A stretch of 64,000 nt of DNA, taken from Sandaracinus sp964481145. Its GTDB lineage: Bacteria; Myxococcota_A; Polyangia; Polyangiales; Sandaracinaceae. The stretch covers positions 1-64,000 of the forward strand of contig CAYZTA010000008.1 in the NCBI GenBank assembly GCA_964481145.1, written 5' to 3'. The translations under genes were made by a program, and so were the position numbers. The notes beneath the pieces were generated by a model. It was given only the letters and a program-made list of their open reading frames with translations, ran no database searches and was not told the DNA's origin. Shown in pieces: positions 47,801 to 55,996 of this stretch. The first letter of the stretch is position 1. Each line of letters begins with the position of its first letter.

Positions 47801-50487
47801 TCTGAGCACAACCTTCGCGAGGTGAGCGTCCGCATCCCGCGGGAGAAGCTCGTGGCCGTCACGGGGCCGAGCGGTTCGGGCAAGAGCACGCTCGCGTTCG
47901 ACGTGGTGTTCGCCGAAGGGCAACGTCGATATCTCGAGACGCTCTCTCCTTATGCACGGCAATATTTGCCGCAGCTGCCGCGTCCCGCGGTCGATCGCGT
48001 GGCGGGCGTGCCGCCGACAGTGTCGGTCGAGCAACGCATCACGCGCGGGGGCGCGAACTCGACGGTCGCGACCGTGACGGAGGTCGCGCATTATCTGCGG
48101 CTGCTCTGGGCGAGGGCAGGGCAGCTGCATTGCACTGAATGCAAGATCCCGATCTCGGCGCGATCGCCTGCGCTCATCGCGAATGATTTGCTCGAGCGTT
48201 TTGGCGCACGAAAAGAGATCGCCGTGCTCGCGCCGATCGTGCGGGGACGGAAGGGAAATCATCGCGAGTTGCTCTCGAGCATGCGAGAGAAAGGTTTCGT
48301 CGAAGCGCGCATCGATGGCGCGATGCGCACGATCGAGCCGGGGCTCTCGCTCTCGCGCTTCGTCGAACACGAAGTGGAGGTCGTGGTCGGACGGGTGCGC
48401 GGAGATGATGCGAAGCTCGAAGCGGCCGTCGTCGCCGCCCCGCCGCTCGGCGAAGGCAGTGTGGGGGGGGTAGCGGGGGAGGGCATGGATCTACAAAAGA
48501 CCAAGCGTGCCAGCCNNNNNNNNNNGGCTCGTTTAAATATTTGGGTTTGGTGTGGGGGGTTGGGTTGCTTTTTTTTTCTTCTTTTCTCTTGGGGGGGGGG
48601 CTCTGGTCCGCGCAGCTCGGCGATGGCAGTGTGCGGGTGATCGCGGGGAAGGACTTGCTTCTCCTCTCGACCAAGCGTGCCTGCCCTCAATGCGGCAAAG
48701 GCTATCCCGAGCTCGATCCGCGCTTCTTCTCGTTCAATACGAAGCAGGGGCAATGCGAGTCCTGCGAAGGGCGCGGTCATCATGTGCAGGTGACGGGGCG
48801 CGGGAAGAACGCGCGCGAGGTCCACGAGCCGTGCGGAGCGTGTGAGGGCACGCGCCTCTCGAAGCTCGCGCGTGCGGTGACGGTCGATGGGCGACCGATC
48901 ACGAGCGTGCTATCGAGGCCCGTCTCGGATGCGCATCTCGAGCTCTCGGAGATCGTGCTTCACGGACGAGAAGCCGAGATCGGCGCGCCGTGCCTCTCGG
49001 AAGCCGCGCTTCGCCTCGAATTTTTAGAGAAAGTGGGGCTCGGGTATGTAGGGTTGGATCGTCCGGCCAATACATTGAGCGGAGGCGAGACACAGCGTGT
49101 GCGCTTGGCGGCGCAGCTCGGCAGTGGGCTGACGGGGCTTCTTTATGTGCTCGATGAGCCGACGATTGGCTTGCATCCACGTGACACCGACAAGCTCGTG
49201 GCTGCCCTCCGAGCGCTGGTCGACAAGGGCAACAGCGTGCTCGTCGTCGAGCATGATTCCGATGTGATTCGCGCAGCCGATCACGTGATCGATGTGGGTC
49301 CAGGCGGCGGCAAGCGCGGCGGTCGCATCATCGCGGAGGGCGCGCCTTCCGTGCTCGAGGGGGTGAGCGAGTCTGTGACGGGTGCATCGCTCGCACGTCC
49401 CGCGGCGATCCCCAGTGCACGTCGTGAATGCAAAGGGGTGCCGCGTCTCGAGCTCGAGGGCGCGCGTGGGCATAACCTTCGCGACATCGACATCTCGATC
49501 CCGATGGGTCGTCTCACGGTCGTGACGGGAGTGAGCGGCTCGGGCAAGAGCACGTTGGTGCGTCGGGTTCTTCTACCGGCGGTGCGTGATGCGCTTGGCC
49601 TCGTGAACGAAGAGCCTGGTCTTGCATTCGGCAAGCTCCGCGGAGCCGCGCACTTGGAGCGCGCGACCATGGTCGATCAGAGCCCGATCGGCCGCACCCC
49701 GCGTTCGGTGCCAGCGACTTATGTCGGTGTATGGGATGAGATTCGTCGCTTGCTCGCGCGCACACCGGAGGCGCGGGCGCGCGGATGGGAAGCGTCACGC
49801 TTTTCATTCAACGTCTCGCATCCGGGTCGATGTCCCACGTGCGATGGCAATGGCTCGCTCACGGTGGAGATGGCGTTCTTGCCCGATGTGTATTTGCCGT
49901 GCGATGGGTGTCACGGCATGCGCTTCACCGACGAGACGCTCGACGCGCGCATCCATGGCAAGAGCGCGGGCGAGCTCTTGAAGATGGAGATCGAAGAAGC
50001 GGCGCAGGTGCTCTCGGCAATTCCGAAGGTGAGCAAACCGCTCGAGTTGTTGACGGACTTGGGGCTTGGATATCTCGAACTCGGTCAAGCCTCGAATACA
50101 TTGAGCGGTGGAGAAGCGCAGCGTCTCAAGCTCGTCGCCGAGCTCGGCACGAGCGCAGGAGGACGCACGCTCTACGTGCTCGACGAGCCCACGACCGGCT
50201 TACATCGCGACGACGTCGCGCGTCTCATCAAGGTGCTCGGCAAGTTCGTGGAGCGCGGCGACACGGTGGTGGTGATCGAGCATCATCCCGATGTGATCTT
50301 GGAGGCAGACTGGGTCATCGATCTCGGTCCCGAAGGAGGCGAGGGTGGCGGCCGCGTGGTGGTGAGCGGCACACCCGAGGATGTGGCGGCGTGTGAAGCG
50401 AGCCATACCGGCCGCGCGCTTCGCGCGGAATATGCGCGCAGCGGGGTGATGATCGGCCGCCAAGCGGCGCTTCGTGGACGTCAGTGA
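44870..50487 (+). CDS. uvrA: Tandem-fused UvrA-like excinuclease subunit with four ABC modules (interrupted by assembly gap)
   Basis: Two UvrA-like halves in one gene. Walker A motifs lie near 44957 (GPSGAGKSS), 46807 (GPSGSGKSS), 47863 (GPSGSGKST) and 49528 (GVSGSGKST); signatures LSGGESQRV, LSGGEAQRL, LSGGETQRV and LSGGEAQRL follow each. CxxC zinc-type pairs and a UvrB-binding-like insert (PIVRGRKGNHRELLSSMREK) are visible, plus a Lys-rich tract near residue 205. UvrA binds damaged DNA and loads UvrB. As given, the frame shifts at the N-gap; removing the 170-bp duplicated segment gives exactly 1816 codons. A normal UvrA is about 950 residues. Whether this is the cell's only UvrA or a specialised paralogue cannot be told here. 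Confidence 0.88.
48464..48633. other. Assembly artefact: 10-N gap with error-rich flanks and false 170-bp insertion
   Basis: N bases at 48516-48525. The 70 bases before the gap (48446-48515) align ungapped with 48616-48685 at 54 of 70 positions, so the same stretch appears twice, first in degraded form. The sequence just after the gap (48526-48600) is homopolymer-rich nonsense. Two overlapping contig ends were probably joined instead of merged. Deleting 170 bp restores the uvrA frame. Confidence 0.85.
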
Positions 50488-50604
50488 ATGGCGAAATCTG
50501 CGCGTCGCGGTCCGGTGATGGCCAAATGCACTCGGTCCTGGAGACCGTGAGATCGGCCGCCAAGCGACGTCAGTGAACGCCAATCTGCGCGCCGAGGTCA
50601 TTTC
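50488..50604. other. Short intergenic stretch with the uvrA tail duplication
   Basis: No gene is seen. Besides the duplicated uvrA tail there is no clear terminator hairpin with a T-run. uvrA and the minus-strand frame beyond are convergent here. Confidence 0.5.
50551..50591 (+). repeat. Partial duplication of the uvrA 3' end
   Basis: It repeats 50451-50504, including the stop codon region (GACGTCAGTGAA in both), but lacks eleven bases (GGCGCTTCGTG). The offset is about 100 bp. It looks like a tandem duplication that has since diverged. Confidence 0.6.
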
Positions 50605-50856
50605 TCAGAAGCCAATCGCTTTCAACCTGTTCGGTGCTCTGACCAGGATCGCGCGGCCCGGCAGCAGGACCGGTGCGGGCGAACGCATGGCGAGCGTGCG
50701 CGGCCGCCCCGGCTTGCCGCAAGGCGCGTCGAAGTCGTAGGGGAAGCCGCGATCGCTCACCACGTAGCTCTCGACGATGTCTCGATGGGTCTCGTCGTGC
50801 AGGCACATGTAGCCGTCGAGGAAGTCGACGCCGAAGAGACCAACGTCAGTGTCCGA
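50605..50856 (-). pseudogene. Coding-like tail overlapping the MerR gene end (possible frameshifted extension)
   Basis: An 83-codon open stretch (SDTDVGLFGVDFLDGYMC…PNRLKAIGF) in another frame begins exactly where the MerR-type gene stops. Its third codon positions are almost all G or C, as in real genes here. No start codon with a ribosome site exists at its beginning; ATG 50808 would give 67 residues. It is either a C-terminal part of the MerR protein lost by one frameshift, or a separate small gene. Confidence 0.35.
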
Positions 50857-51433
50857 AGCGCCCGGACATGATGGCCGCGACGATGCCGTGAACGAACGCG
50901 GACGCGTTTTCGCGCACGTGGATCTCGAGTCCAGGCAAGAGCTCGATTCGGCGCCATGCAGCACCCACAGGAGCCCCCGTGCCGTGTTCGTCATCGCGCG
51001 ATGTGAGTCTGCCACTTCGTGCGAGCTCATCCGACGACACGACACTCGTGCCGAGATGGGTGCCGTGCTCAGTCTCCGTCTCTCTCGACGATGTATCCGG
51101 CGGCAGCACGCGTGCCGTTCGTGGTGATGGAAGTGCCGCTGGCGACCCAGAGGTGCGTGAAGGCCGCAAGCCACCGATTTCGCGGAGCTCACGCTCACCT
51201 TTGTTCGCAAGGAAACGCGGGATATGTGCGAGCGGTACACCATCACGTCGTAACGCGGCCACCGCATGCGCGATGACGATCAGCTTGCGATCGAAGCGCG
51301 TGAGATGACCGCGCGCCGGCGGACGCGGCAGGGCGCGCGCCTGCATCCATGCGCGCAAGGTGCGAACACTGACACCGAGCCGCTTGGCGAGCTCGGTGCC
51401 ATCGAGAGATTCAGGGACGTCGTCGATGGGCAT
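50846..51433 (-). CDS. MerR-type helix-turn-helix regulator
   Basis: 195 residues from ATG 51433. The N-terminal winged HTH (LDGTELAKRLGVSVRTLRAW and RRDGVPLAHIPRFLANKG) is MerR-like. The middle is low-complexity Ser/Pro/Thr, and the C-terminal part (RRIELLPGLEIHVRENASAF) resembles a small effector or dimer domain. It lies 54 bp after scoB on the same strand and may control the CoA-transferase genes (inference). A coding-like stretch in another frame continues directly after its stop. Confidence 0.75.
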   Translation of the reverse strand: MPIDDVPESLDGTELAKRLGVSVRTLRAWMQARALPRPPARGHLTRFDRKLIVIAHAVAALRRDGVPLAHIPRFLANKGERELREIGGLRPSRTSGSPAALPSPRTARVLPPDTSSRETETEHGTHLGTSVVSSDELARSGRLTSRDDEHGTGAPVGAAWRRIELLPGLEIHVRENASAFVHGIVAAIMSGRFGH

Positions 51434-51487
51434 GCGGTTCCAGAGCGTAGCGGCATGTCCAACGGCAGGCAAGATGCCGTTGGTGTG

Positions 51488-52147
51488 TCAGCCCGGGAGC
51501 TGCATCAGCTCGAGGTCCGGCGCCGCGATGAGCCTGGCTTCGGTCTTCTCCTGCACTTCGCGAGCGCTCGTCCCCGGCGCGAGCTCGATGAGGCGCAAGC
51601 CATCCGAGGTCACGTCGATCACCGCGAGATCGGTGATGATGCGGTGAACGACCCTCTTCCCCGTCAAGGGAAGTGTGCATTCTTTGAGGATCTTGGGAGC
51701 GCCATCTTTATTGTTGTGTTCCATCACGATGACGACACGCTTGGCACCGGCCACGAGGTCCATCGCACCGCCCATCCCTTTGACCATCTTGCCGGGGATC
51801 ATCCAGTTCGCGAGATCCCCTTCGGCGCTCACTTCCATCGCACCGAGGAGCGCGAGATCGATGTGGCGACCGCGGATCATCGCGAAGCTCTCGGCGCTAT
51901 TGAAGAGAGACGCACCCGGAATCATCGTGACGGTTTGCTTCCCTGCGTTGATGAGGTCGGCGTCTTCCTCGCCTTCGAACGGGAAGGGGCCGACACCGAG
52001 GATGCCGTTTTCGCTCTGCAGCATCACTTCGATCCCTTGGGGGATGTAGTTGGCGACAAGCGTGGGAATGCCTATTCCAAGGTTCACGTAATAGCCATCC
52101 CGGAGTTCCTGGGCGGCACGCATGGCGAGTTGGTCGCGAGTCAGCAT
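51488..52147 (-). CDS. scoB: 3-oxoacid CoA-transferase subunit B
   Basis: 219 residues. The catalytic glutamate lies in SENGILGVGPFP; NLGIGIPTLVANYIP and KGMGGAMDLVAGAKRVVI are family hallmarks. With subunit A it moves CoA between succinyl-CoA and acetoacetate, or a similar pair. It starts six bases after the subunit A stop. Confidence 0.96.
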   Translation of the reverse strand: MLTRDQLAMRAAQELRDGYYVNLGIGIPTLVANYIPQGIEVMLQSENGILGVGPFPFEGEEDADLINAGKQTVTMIPGASLFNSAESFAMIRGRHIDLALLGAMEVSAEGDLANWMIPGKMVKGMGGAMDLVAGAKRVVIVMEHNNKDGAPKILKECTLPLTGKRVVHRIITDLAVIDVTSDGLRLIELAPGTSAREVQEKTEARLIAAPDLELMQLPG

Positions 52148-52153
52148 CGTGAT

Positions 52154-52849
52154 TCACCCTTTCGGCGTGGTGGTCCGACGTTCGATGCGTTTTTCGTGTG
52201 TGCCCACGATCACGCGATGTACGTAGATGCCAGGAGTATCGATTTCGTGCGGCGCGAGCTCGCCGACCTCCACGATTTCTTCGACCTCGGCGATGGTGAC
52301 TTTCGCTGCCATCGCGCAGAGCGGATTGAAGTTCTTCGCGGCGAGGCGATAGATGAGATTGCCGTAGCGATCCGCCTTCCAGGCTTTGACGATCGCATAG
52401 TCGGTCGTGATGCTGCGCTCCATCACGCAATGCCGTCCATCGAACTCGCGCGTCTCTTTGCCCTCGGCGACCACGGTCCCGTAGCCTGTAGGCGTATAGA
52501 ATGCGGGGATTCCCGCGCCTCCGGCGCGCAGCTTCTCGGCAAGCGTGCCTTGGGGCGTGAGCTCGACCTCGAGCGTGCCGCTCAGGTATTGGCGCTCGAA
52601 CTCTTTGTTCTCTCCGACATACGACGAGATCATTTTCTTGATCTGTCGATTCTCGAGAAGAACACCGAGTCCAAACCCATCGACTCCGCAGTTGTTGGAG
52701 ACGATGGTGAGTCCTGAGACACCACGCTCGCGTAGCGCAGCGATGCAGAGCTCGGGGATGCCGCAAAGACCGAATCCTCCGGCGGCAATCGTGGCGCCGT
52801 TCGGAATGTCGGAGACTGCGTCGAGTGCTGTCGGGCGGACCTTGTCCAT
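52154..52849 (-). CDS. scoA: 3-oxoacid CoA-transferase subunit A
   Basis: 231 residues. GATIAAGGFGLCGIPE is the CoA-binding start, followed by SNNCGVDGFGLG, SSYVGENKEFERQYLSG and the GAGIPAFYTPTGYGT loop. The downstream neighbour is subunit B. Role: ketone-body or short-chain acyl-CoA metabolism. SCOT-type rather than acetate CoA-transferase is the better match by motif, but exact substrate is inferred. Confidence 0.96.
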   Translation of the reverse strand: MDKVRPTALDAVSDIPNGATIAAGGFGLCGIPELCIAALRERGVSGLTIVSNNCGVDGFGLGVLLENRQIKKMISSYVGENKEFERQYLSGTLEVELTPQGTLAEKLRAGGAGIPAFYTPTGYGTVVAEGKETREFDGRHCVMERSITTDYAIVKAWKADRYGNLIYRLAAKNFNPLCAMAAKVTIAEVEEIVEVGELAPHEIDTPGIYVHRVIVGTHEKRIERRTTTPKG

Positions 52850-52885
52850 AGGAAGGTCCGTCCTAGCAGACTCGACGTGTTTCCT

Positions 52886-53887
52886 TCAAGCAGCGCGCTT
52901 CTCGTCGGTGTTCTCGCTCTCGTGGGTGGGCTCGACGTGAGGGATTGGCAGCTTGAAGCTGTTACGGAGGAAATCGCGGAAAAACCCACGCGGATTGGGA
53001 TCGTCTTTGCGTTGAAGCTTCGCGCGGACTTTGAAAAGTCCGTACGTCGCGGCGTACACGACGTTGGCCGCGTGCAGGTACGCCTCGCCATGGTTCTTAC
53101 GGAAATAGTACTCGCGTGAATCGAACCAGTATTGCGGCACTTTTTTCCACTTCCTCATGCCCGTGGAGGCGCCGCCGACATGCTGCACATGGCTCTCCAC
53201 GACGTAGTAGGTGGGCCAACCAGCGAGCTTTGCGCGACGACAGAGATCCGTCTCTTCGAAATAGAGAAAGAACTCTTCATCGAAGAGGCCAATCTGATGC
53301 AACATCTGGGTACGAAGCATCATGCTCGCGCCGGCGAGCCAATCGACCTCACACGTGGTGAGCGGACGCGGCGCGATGGTGACGCGTTGGTGTGCGAGGA
53401 GCTTCGAAACGACGCCGAGGGCGAGGCCACTTTCGAGCTCGCTCCACACGCTAGGAAAGCGAAATGCAGTCGTGTGGGGGACATTGTCGGTGCCGAAGAT
53501 CGCACTGCCGGCGATGCCAACCTTCGGATGTTCTTCGAGGAAGGCAATTAGTTTTTCGATCGCATCGGGCGCCGGGAAGGCGTCGGAGTTCAGGATGTAA
53601 ATGAACTCGGGTGGATCGGCGCTCGCGAGCGCTCTCTGCATCGCGAAGTTGTTCCCTGCACCAAAGCCCCCATTGCGCGGGCTTTGAAGGACGCCGACCC
53701 TGTGTGGATCATAGCCGCCTTCACGAACGCCTTCGCAGATGCGTTCGTAGCTTCCATCGCCGGAGTGATTGTCGACGATGTCGATGCGAGAGCTCGGAAT
53801 GCCTGCAAGGGCGCGATGCGCGGCCGCGAGGGATTCGAGCGTCATGTCGGGAGTGCGGTAGTTGAGTAGAACGATGAGCAGCTTCAC
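52886..53887 (-). CDS. Family 2 glycosyltransferase (rhamnosyltransferase-like)
   Basis: 333 residues from GTG 53887 (KLLIVLLNYRTPD). GT-A fold signs are IVDNHSGDGSYERI, ILNSDAFPAPDAIE in the metal/nucleotide-sugar position, AGASMMLRTQMLHQIG and the acceptor-side motif YFEETDLCRRAKLAGW. This resembles WbbL-type enzymes adding sugars to surface polysaccharide. The frame is open to 54388, but that part overlaps the divergent gene and looks non-coding. No other polysaccharide genes are adjacent. Confidence 0.9.
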   Translation of the reverse strand: MKLLIVLLNYRTPDMTLESLAAAHRALAGIPSSRIDIVDNHSGDGSYERICEGVREGGYDPHRVGVLQSPRNGGFGAGNNFAMQRALASADPPEFIYILNSDAFPAPDAIEKLIAFLEEHPKVGIAGSAIFGTDNVPHTTAFRFPSVWSELESGLALGVVSKLLAHQRVTIAPRPLTTCEVDWLAGASMMLRTQMLHQIGLFDEEFFLYFEETDLCRRAKLAGWPTYYVVESHVQHVGGASTGMRKWKKVPQYWFDSREYYFRKNHGEAYLHAANVVYAATYGLFKVRAKLQRKDDPNPRGFFRDFLRNSFKLPIPHVEPTHESENTDEKRAA

Positions 53888-54187
53888 GAGAAGGACTCTA
53901 ATCGCCGCCACGAAGACGTCCACATGGCGCGATTCCTCATCGCTCGATTCGGGCGAGGCAAAGAAGAAAACCGTAGCGGCATGCCACGCTTGCACCGCCT
54001 GTGTCCAACCAGGATCGCGTGGAACGCGATCGAACGAAGGGGGAATTCCGACGACGCTTGGTGTCCGCTGCTGCGCGAGGAGAGAAGCGCGCCCCCAATG
54101 TGCGCAATCGCGGTGACGCTTTCTCGATCGAAGACGCGTCATCCTTGAAGGTGCCTCGGAGTGTTCCTGAAACGAACGGAGACCTGC
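53888..54187. other. 300-bp divergent intergenic region
   Basis: It separates the GT2 gene and the Kelch/MopE lipoprotein gene, so two promoters are expected. Apart from GGAG before 54188, I see no clear -10/-35 pair, palindrome or small gene. Confidence 0.4.
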
Positions 54188-55981
54188 ATGCACTGCAGAT
54201 GGTCGAGCACAATCAGTTGTGTGTTCTTCTTGTTCGGGTGTGCGGCTCCCACGTTCGTCGGGGAGGGCGATGCTGGCGTGGATTCCGCGATGACTCATGA
54301 GCGCGCGGATCCATGTGGAAATGGAATCGACGACGATCGGAACGGTCTCATCGATGATCGATGTCCGTGTAGTCCAGGAGAGGTTCAATCATGCTTTCCT
54401 GGAGCCCTCGTGAACCGTCTTGTCGGGACGTGCCGCGATGGCATGCAAACCTGCCGAGCGGCGGAAAATCTCGAATGGGGAGATTGGGGAGATTCCCCTT
54501 GTGAAGGTGCAACACCTCCGAGCGCTGAACTTTGCGATGGAATGGATCACGATTGTGATGGCGCTCGAGACGAAGATTGCCCTTGTACTTCGGGTGAATC
54601 ACGAGAGTGTGGGGGTGAATTTCTGCGAGCACCGTGCATGACCGGAGTGCAGACGTGTCGTTCGATGGGGATGTGGGGGGAGTGTGAGGACGCGATCGAG
54701 CCAAGCGCTGACATCTGCGATGGAATCGATAACGATTGCGACGGAAGAGTCGATGTGGGGTGTGGGTGCGTGCCGAGTCCGGAGATTTGTCAGGACGGCA
54801 TCGATAACGATTGTGACGGAAGTATCGACGAACCAGCGTGTGATCCGAGAGTTTGTAGCTCGGGAACGCCTACGTGGAACATGATTGCTGGCGGTGATGG
54901 CAGACGACTTTGGACTGACGTTGCTGCGTGGACGGGCCGTGAGATCTTGTATTGGGGTGGACGCGCCTCCGCAGTGCACCCCTCGGTTTGCGGCAATTGC
55001 TCTTTGGGACCTGAAGAAGGACGGCGTTATCAGCCACATACCGACACGTGGCGTCCCATGAGTACCATCGGCGCACCCACCGCACGGACACTGGGACTTT
55101 ATCAGTGGACGGGAACCGAGCTCTTCGTGTGGGGTGGATTCAATATGCAAGTGGTTGGTGGCGGTTATTCATCCACACCACTCGAAGATGGAGGACTCTA
55201 CAATCCTACGACGGATTTCTGGCGTCCGATTCCACGTGAGCTCGACCCTCTTCGCGCACCTCAGAATCGTATCGAAGCTGTGGTTGGCTGGACAGGGACC
55301 GAGGTCGTCATTTTTGGCGGCAGGAACGCGGACCTGTCCGATGTCGGACAGAGGGTTCGACAAGGCGCTTTTTATCATCCAGGCACCGGTCGATGGCGGC
55401 TCTTCGGCTCGCTTGGTCCTGAGATGACCGAAGTCCAAGGCGGTTGGGCGCGAAATCGCCTTTTCGTCTGGGGCACGACGGGCACTGCAACAGAATCCAA
55501 TCTTGCAAACGTGGCTTTCGTATACGACGACGAGACCGGATGGACGCGCTTGCCGGATGCTCCGCTCACGACCCGCACGATCAGCAGGGTCATCGTTCAA
55601 GAACGGGGGATGCTCGTGTACGGGGGTCGAAGGGGAAGTTCACTGGAGTGGCCGAACGACGGCGCATTGTTCGACTTCGATGCATGGACTTGGTCGCCCG
55701 TCTTTACCGGACCTTCGAACTTGGACGGCGCGTCCGTTCCCGGCCGTCCTCCGGTCACCTTCTGGACAGGCTGCGACTATGTGTTCATCGATGCGGCGTT
55801 CGCTTCGGAACCGCCCGAGCGGGTGTATCAGGATTACCGATTCAATCTCGAATCGAACACATGGACCGCCATGCCCGCGTTCCGAAGTCCCATCAATCGC
55901 AATCCGCTCGGTTGGTCATGGTGTGGCGATCGGGCGGTGGGGTGGGGATCCGAGCTCGTGCACCTCGTCTTCGAAGATTGA
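54188..55981 (+). CDS. Lipoprotein with MopE-type Cys/Asp motifs and Kelch repeats
   Basis: 597 residues from ATG 54188 (GGAG seven bases upstream). Lipobox FLFGC (Cys 18). Residues about 40-215 carry MopE-type motifs (CDGIDNDCDGRVD, CQDGIDNDCDGSIDE, NGIDDDRNGLIDD), Asp-rich and likely calcium-binding. The rest is a Kelch-like beta-propeller with recurrent WTGxExxxWGG and PTTDFWRPIP phrases. An outer-membrane or surface adhesion role is inferred from the family. Convergent with the GMC gene (15 bp between stops). Confidence 0.9.
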   Translation: MHCRWSSTISCVFFLFGCAAPTFVGEGDAGVDSAMTHERADPCGNGIDDDRNGLIDDRCPCSPGEVQSCFPGALVNRLVGTCRDGMQTCRAAENLEWGDWGDSPCEGATPPSAELCDGMDHDCDGARDEDCPCTSGESRECGGEFLRAPCMTGVQTCRSMGMWGECEDAIEPSADICDGIDNDCDGRVDVGCGCVPSPEICQDGIDNDCDGSIDEPACDPRVCSSGTPTWNMIAGGDGRRLWTDVAAWTGREILYWGGRASAVHPSVCGNCSLGPEEGRRYQPHTDTWRPMSTIGAPTARTLGLYQWTGTELFVWGGFNMQVVGGGYSSTPLEDGGLYNPTTDFWRPIPRELDPLRAPQNRIEAVVGWTGTEVVIFGGRNADLSDVGQRVRQGAFYHPGTGRWRLFGSLGPEMTEVQGGWARNRLFVWGTTGTATESNLANVAFVYDDETGWTRLPDAPLTTRTISRVIVQERGMLVYGGRRGSSLEWPNDGALFDFDAWTWSPVFTGPSNLDGASVPGRPPVTFWTGCDYVFIDAAFASEPPERVYQDYRFNLESNTWTAMPAFRSPINRNPLGWSWCGDRAVGWGSELVHLVFED

Positions 55982-55996
55982 TTTTTCAATTGGCCG

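Noticed and set aside
46280..48370. 696-codon open frame on the minus strand opposite uvrA (also 45062-46267)
   Set aside because: It is the antisense of a high-GC gene; composition is Arg/His/Glu-rich with no domain, and the plus strand has all UvrA motifs.
48560..48600. Poly-T and poly-G tracts as a regulatory or terminator element
   Set aside because: They lie in the error-rich contig end beside the N gap, inside a coding gene.
51266..52717. 483-codon plus-strand frame opposite scoAB
   Set aside because: Antisense shadow; scoA and scoB motifs are complete on the minus strand.
52886..54388. N-terminal extension of the glycosyltransferase to 54388
   Set aside because: The extra 167 codons overlap the start of the divergent lipoprotein gene and do not look like protein; the GT-A fold begins at GTG 53887.
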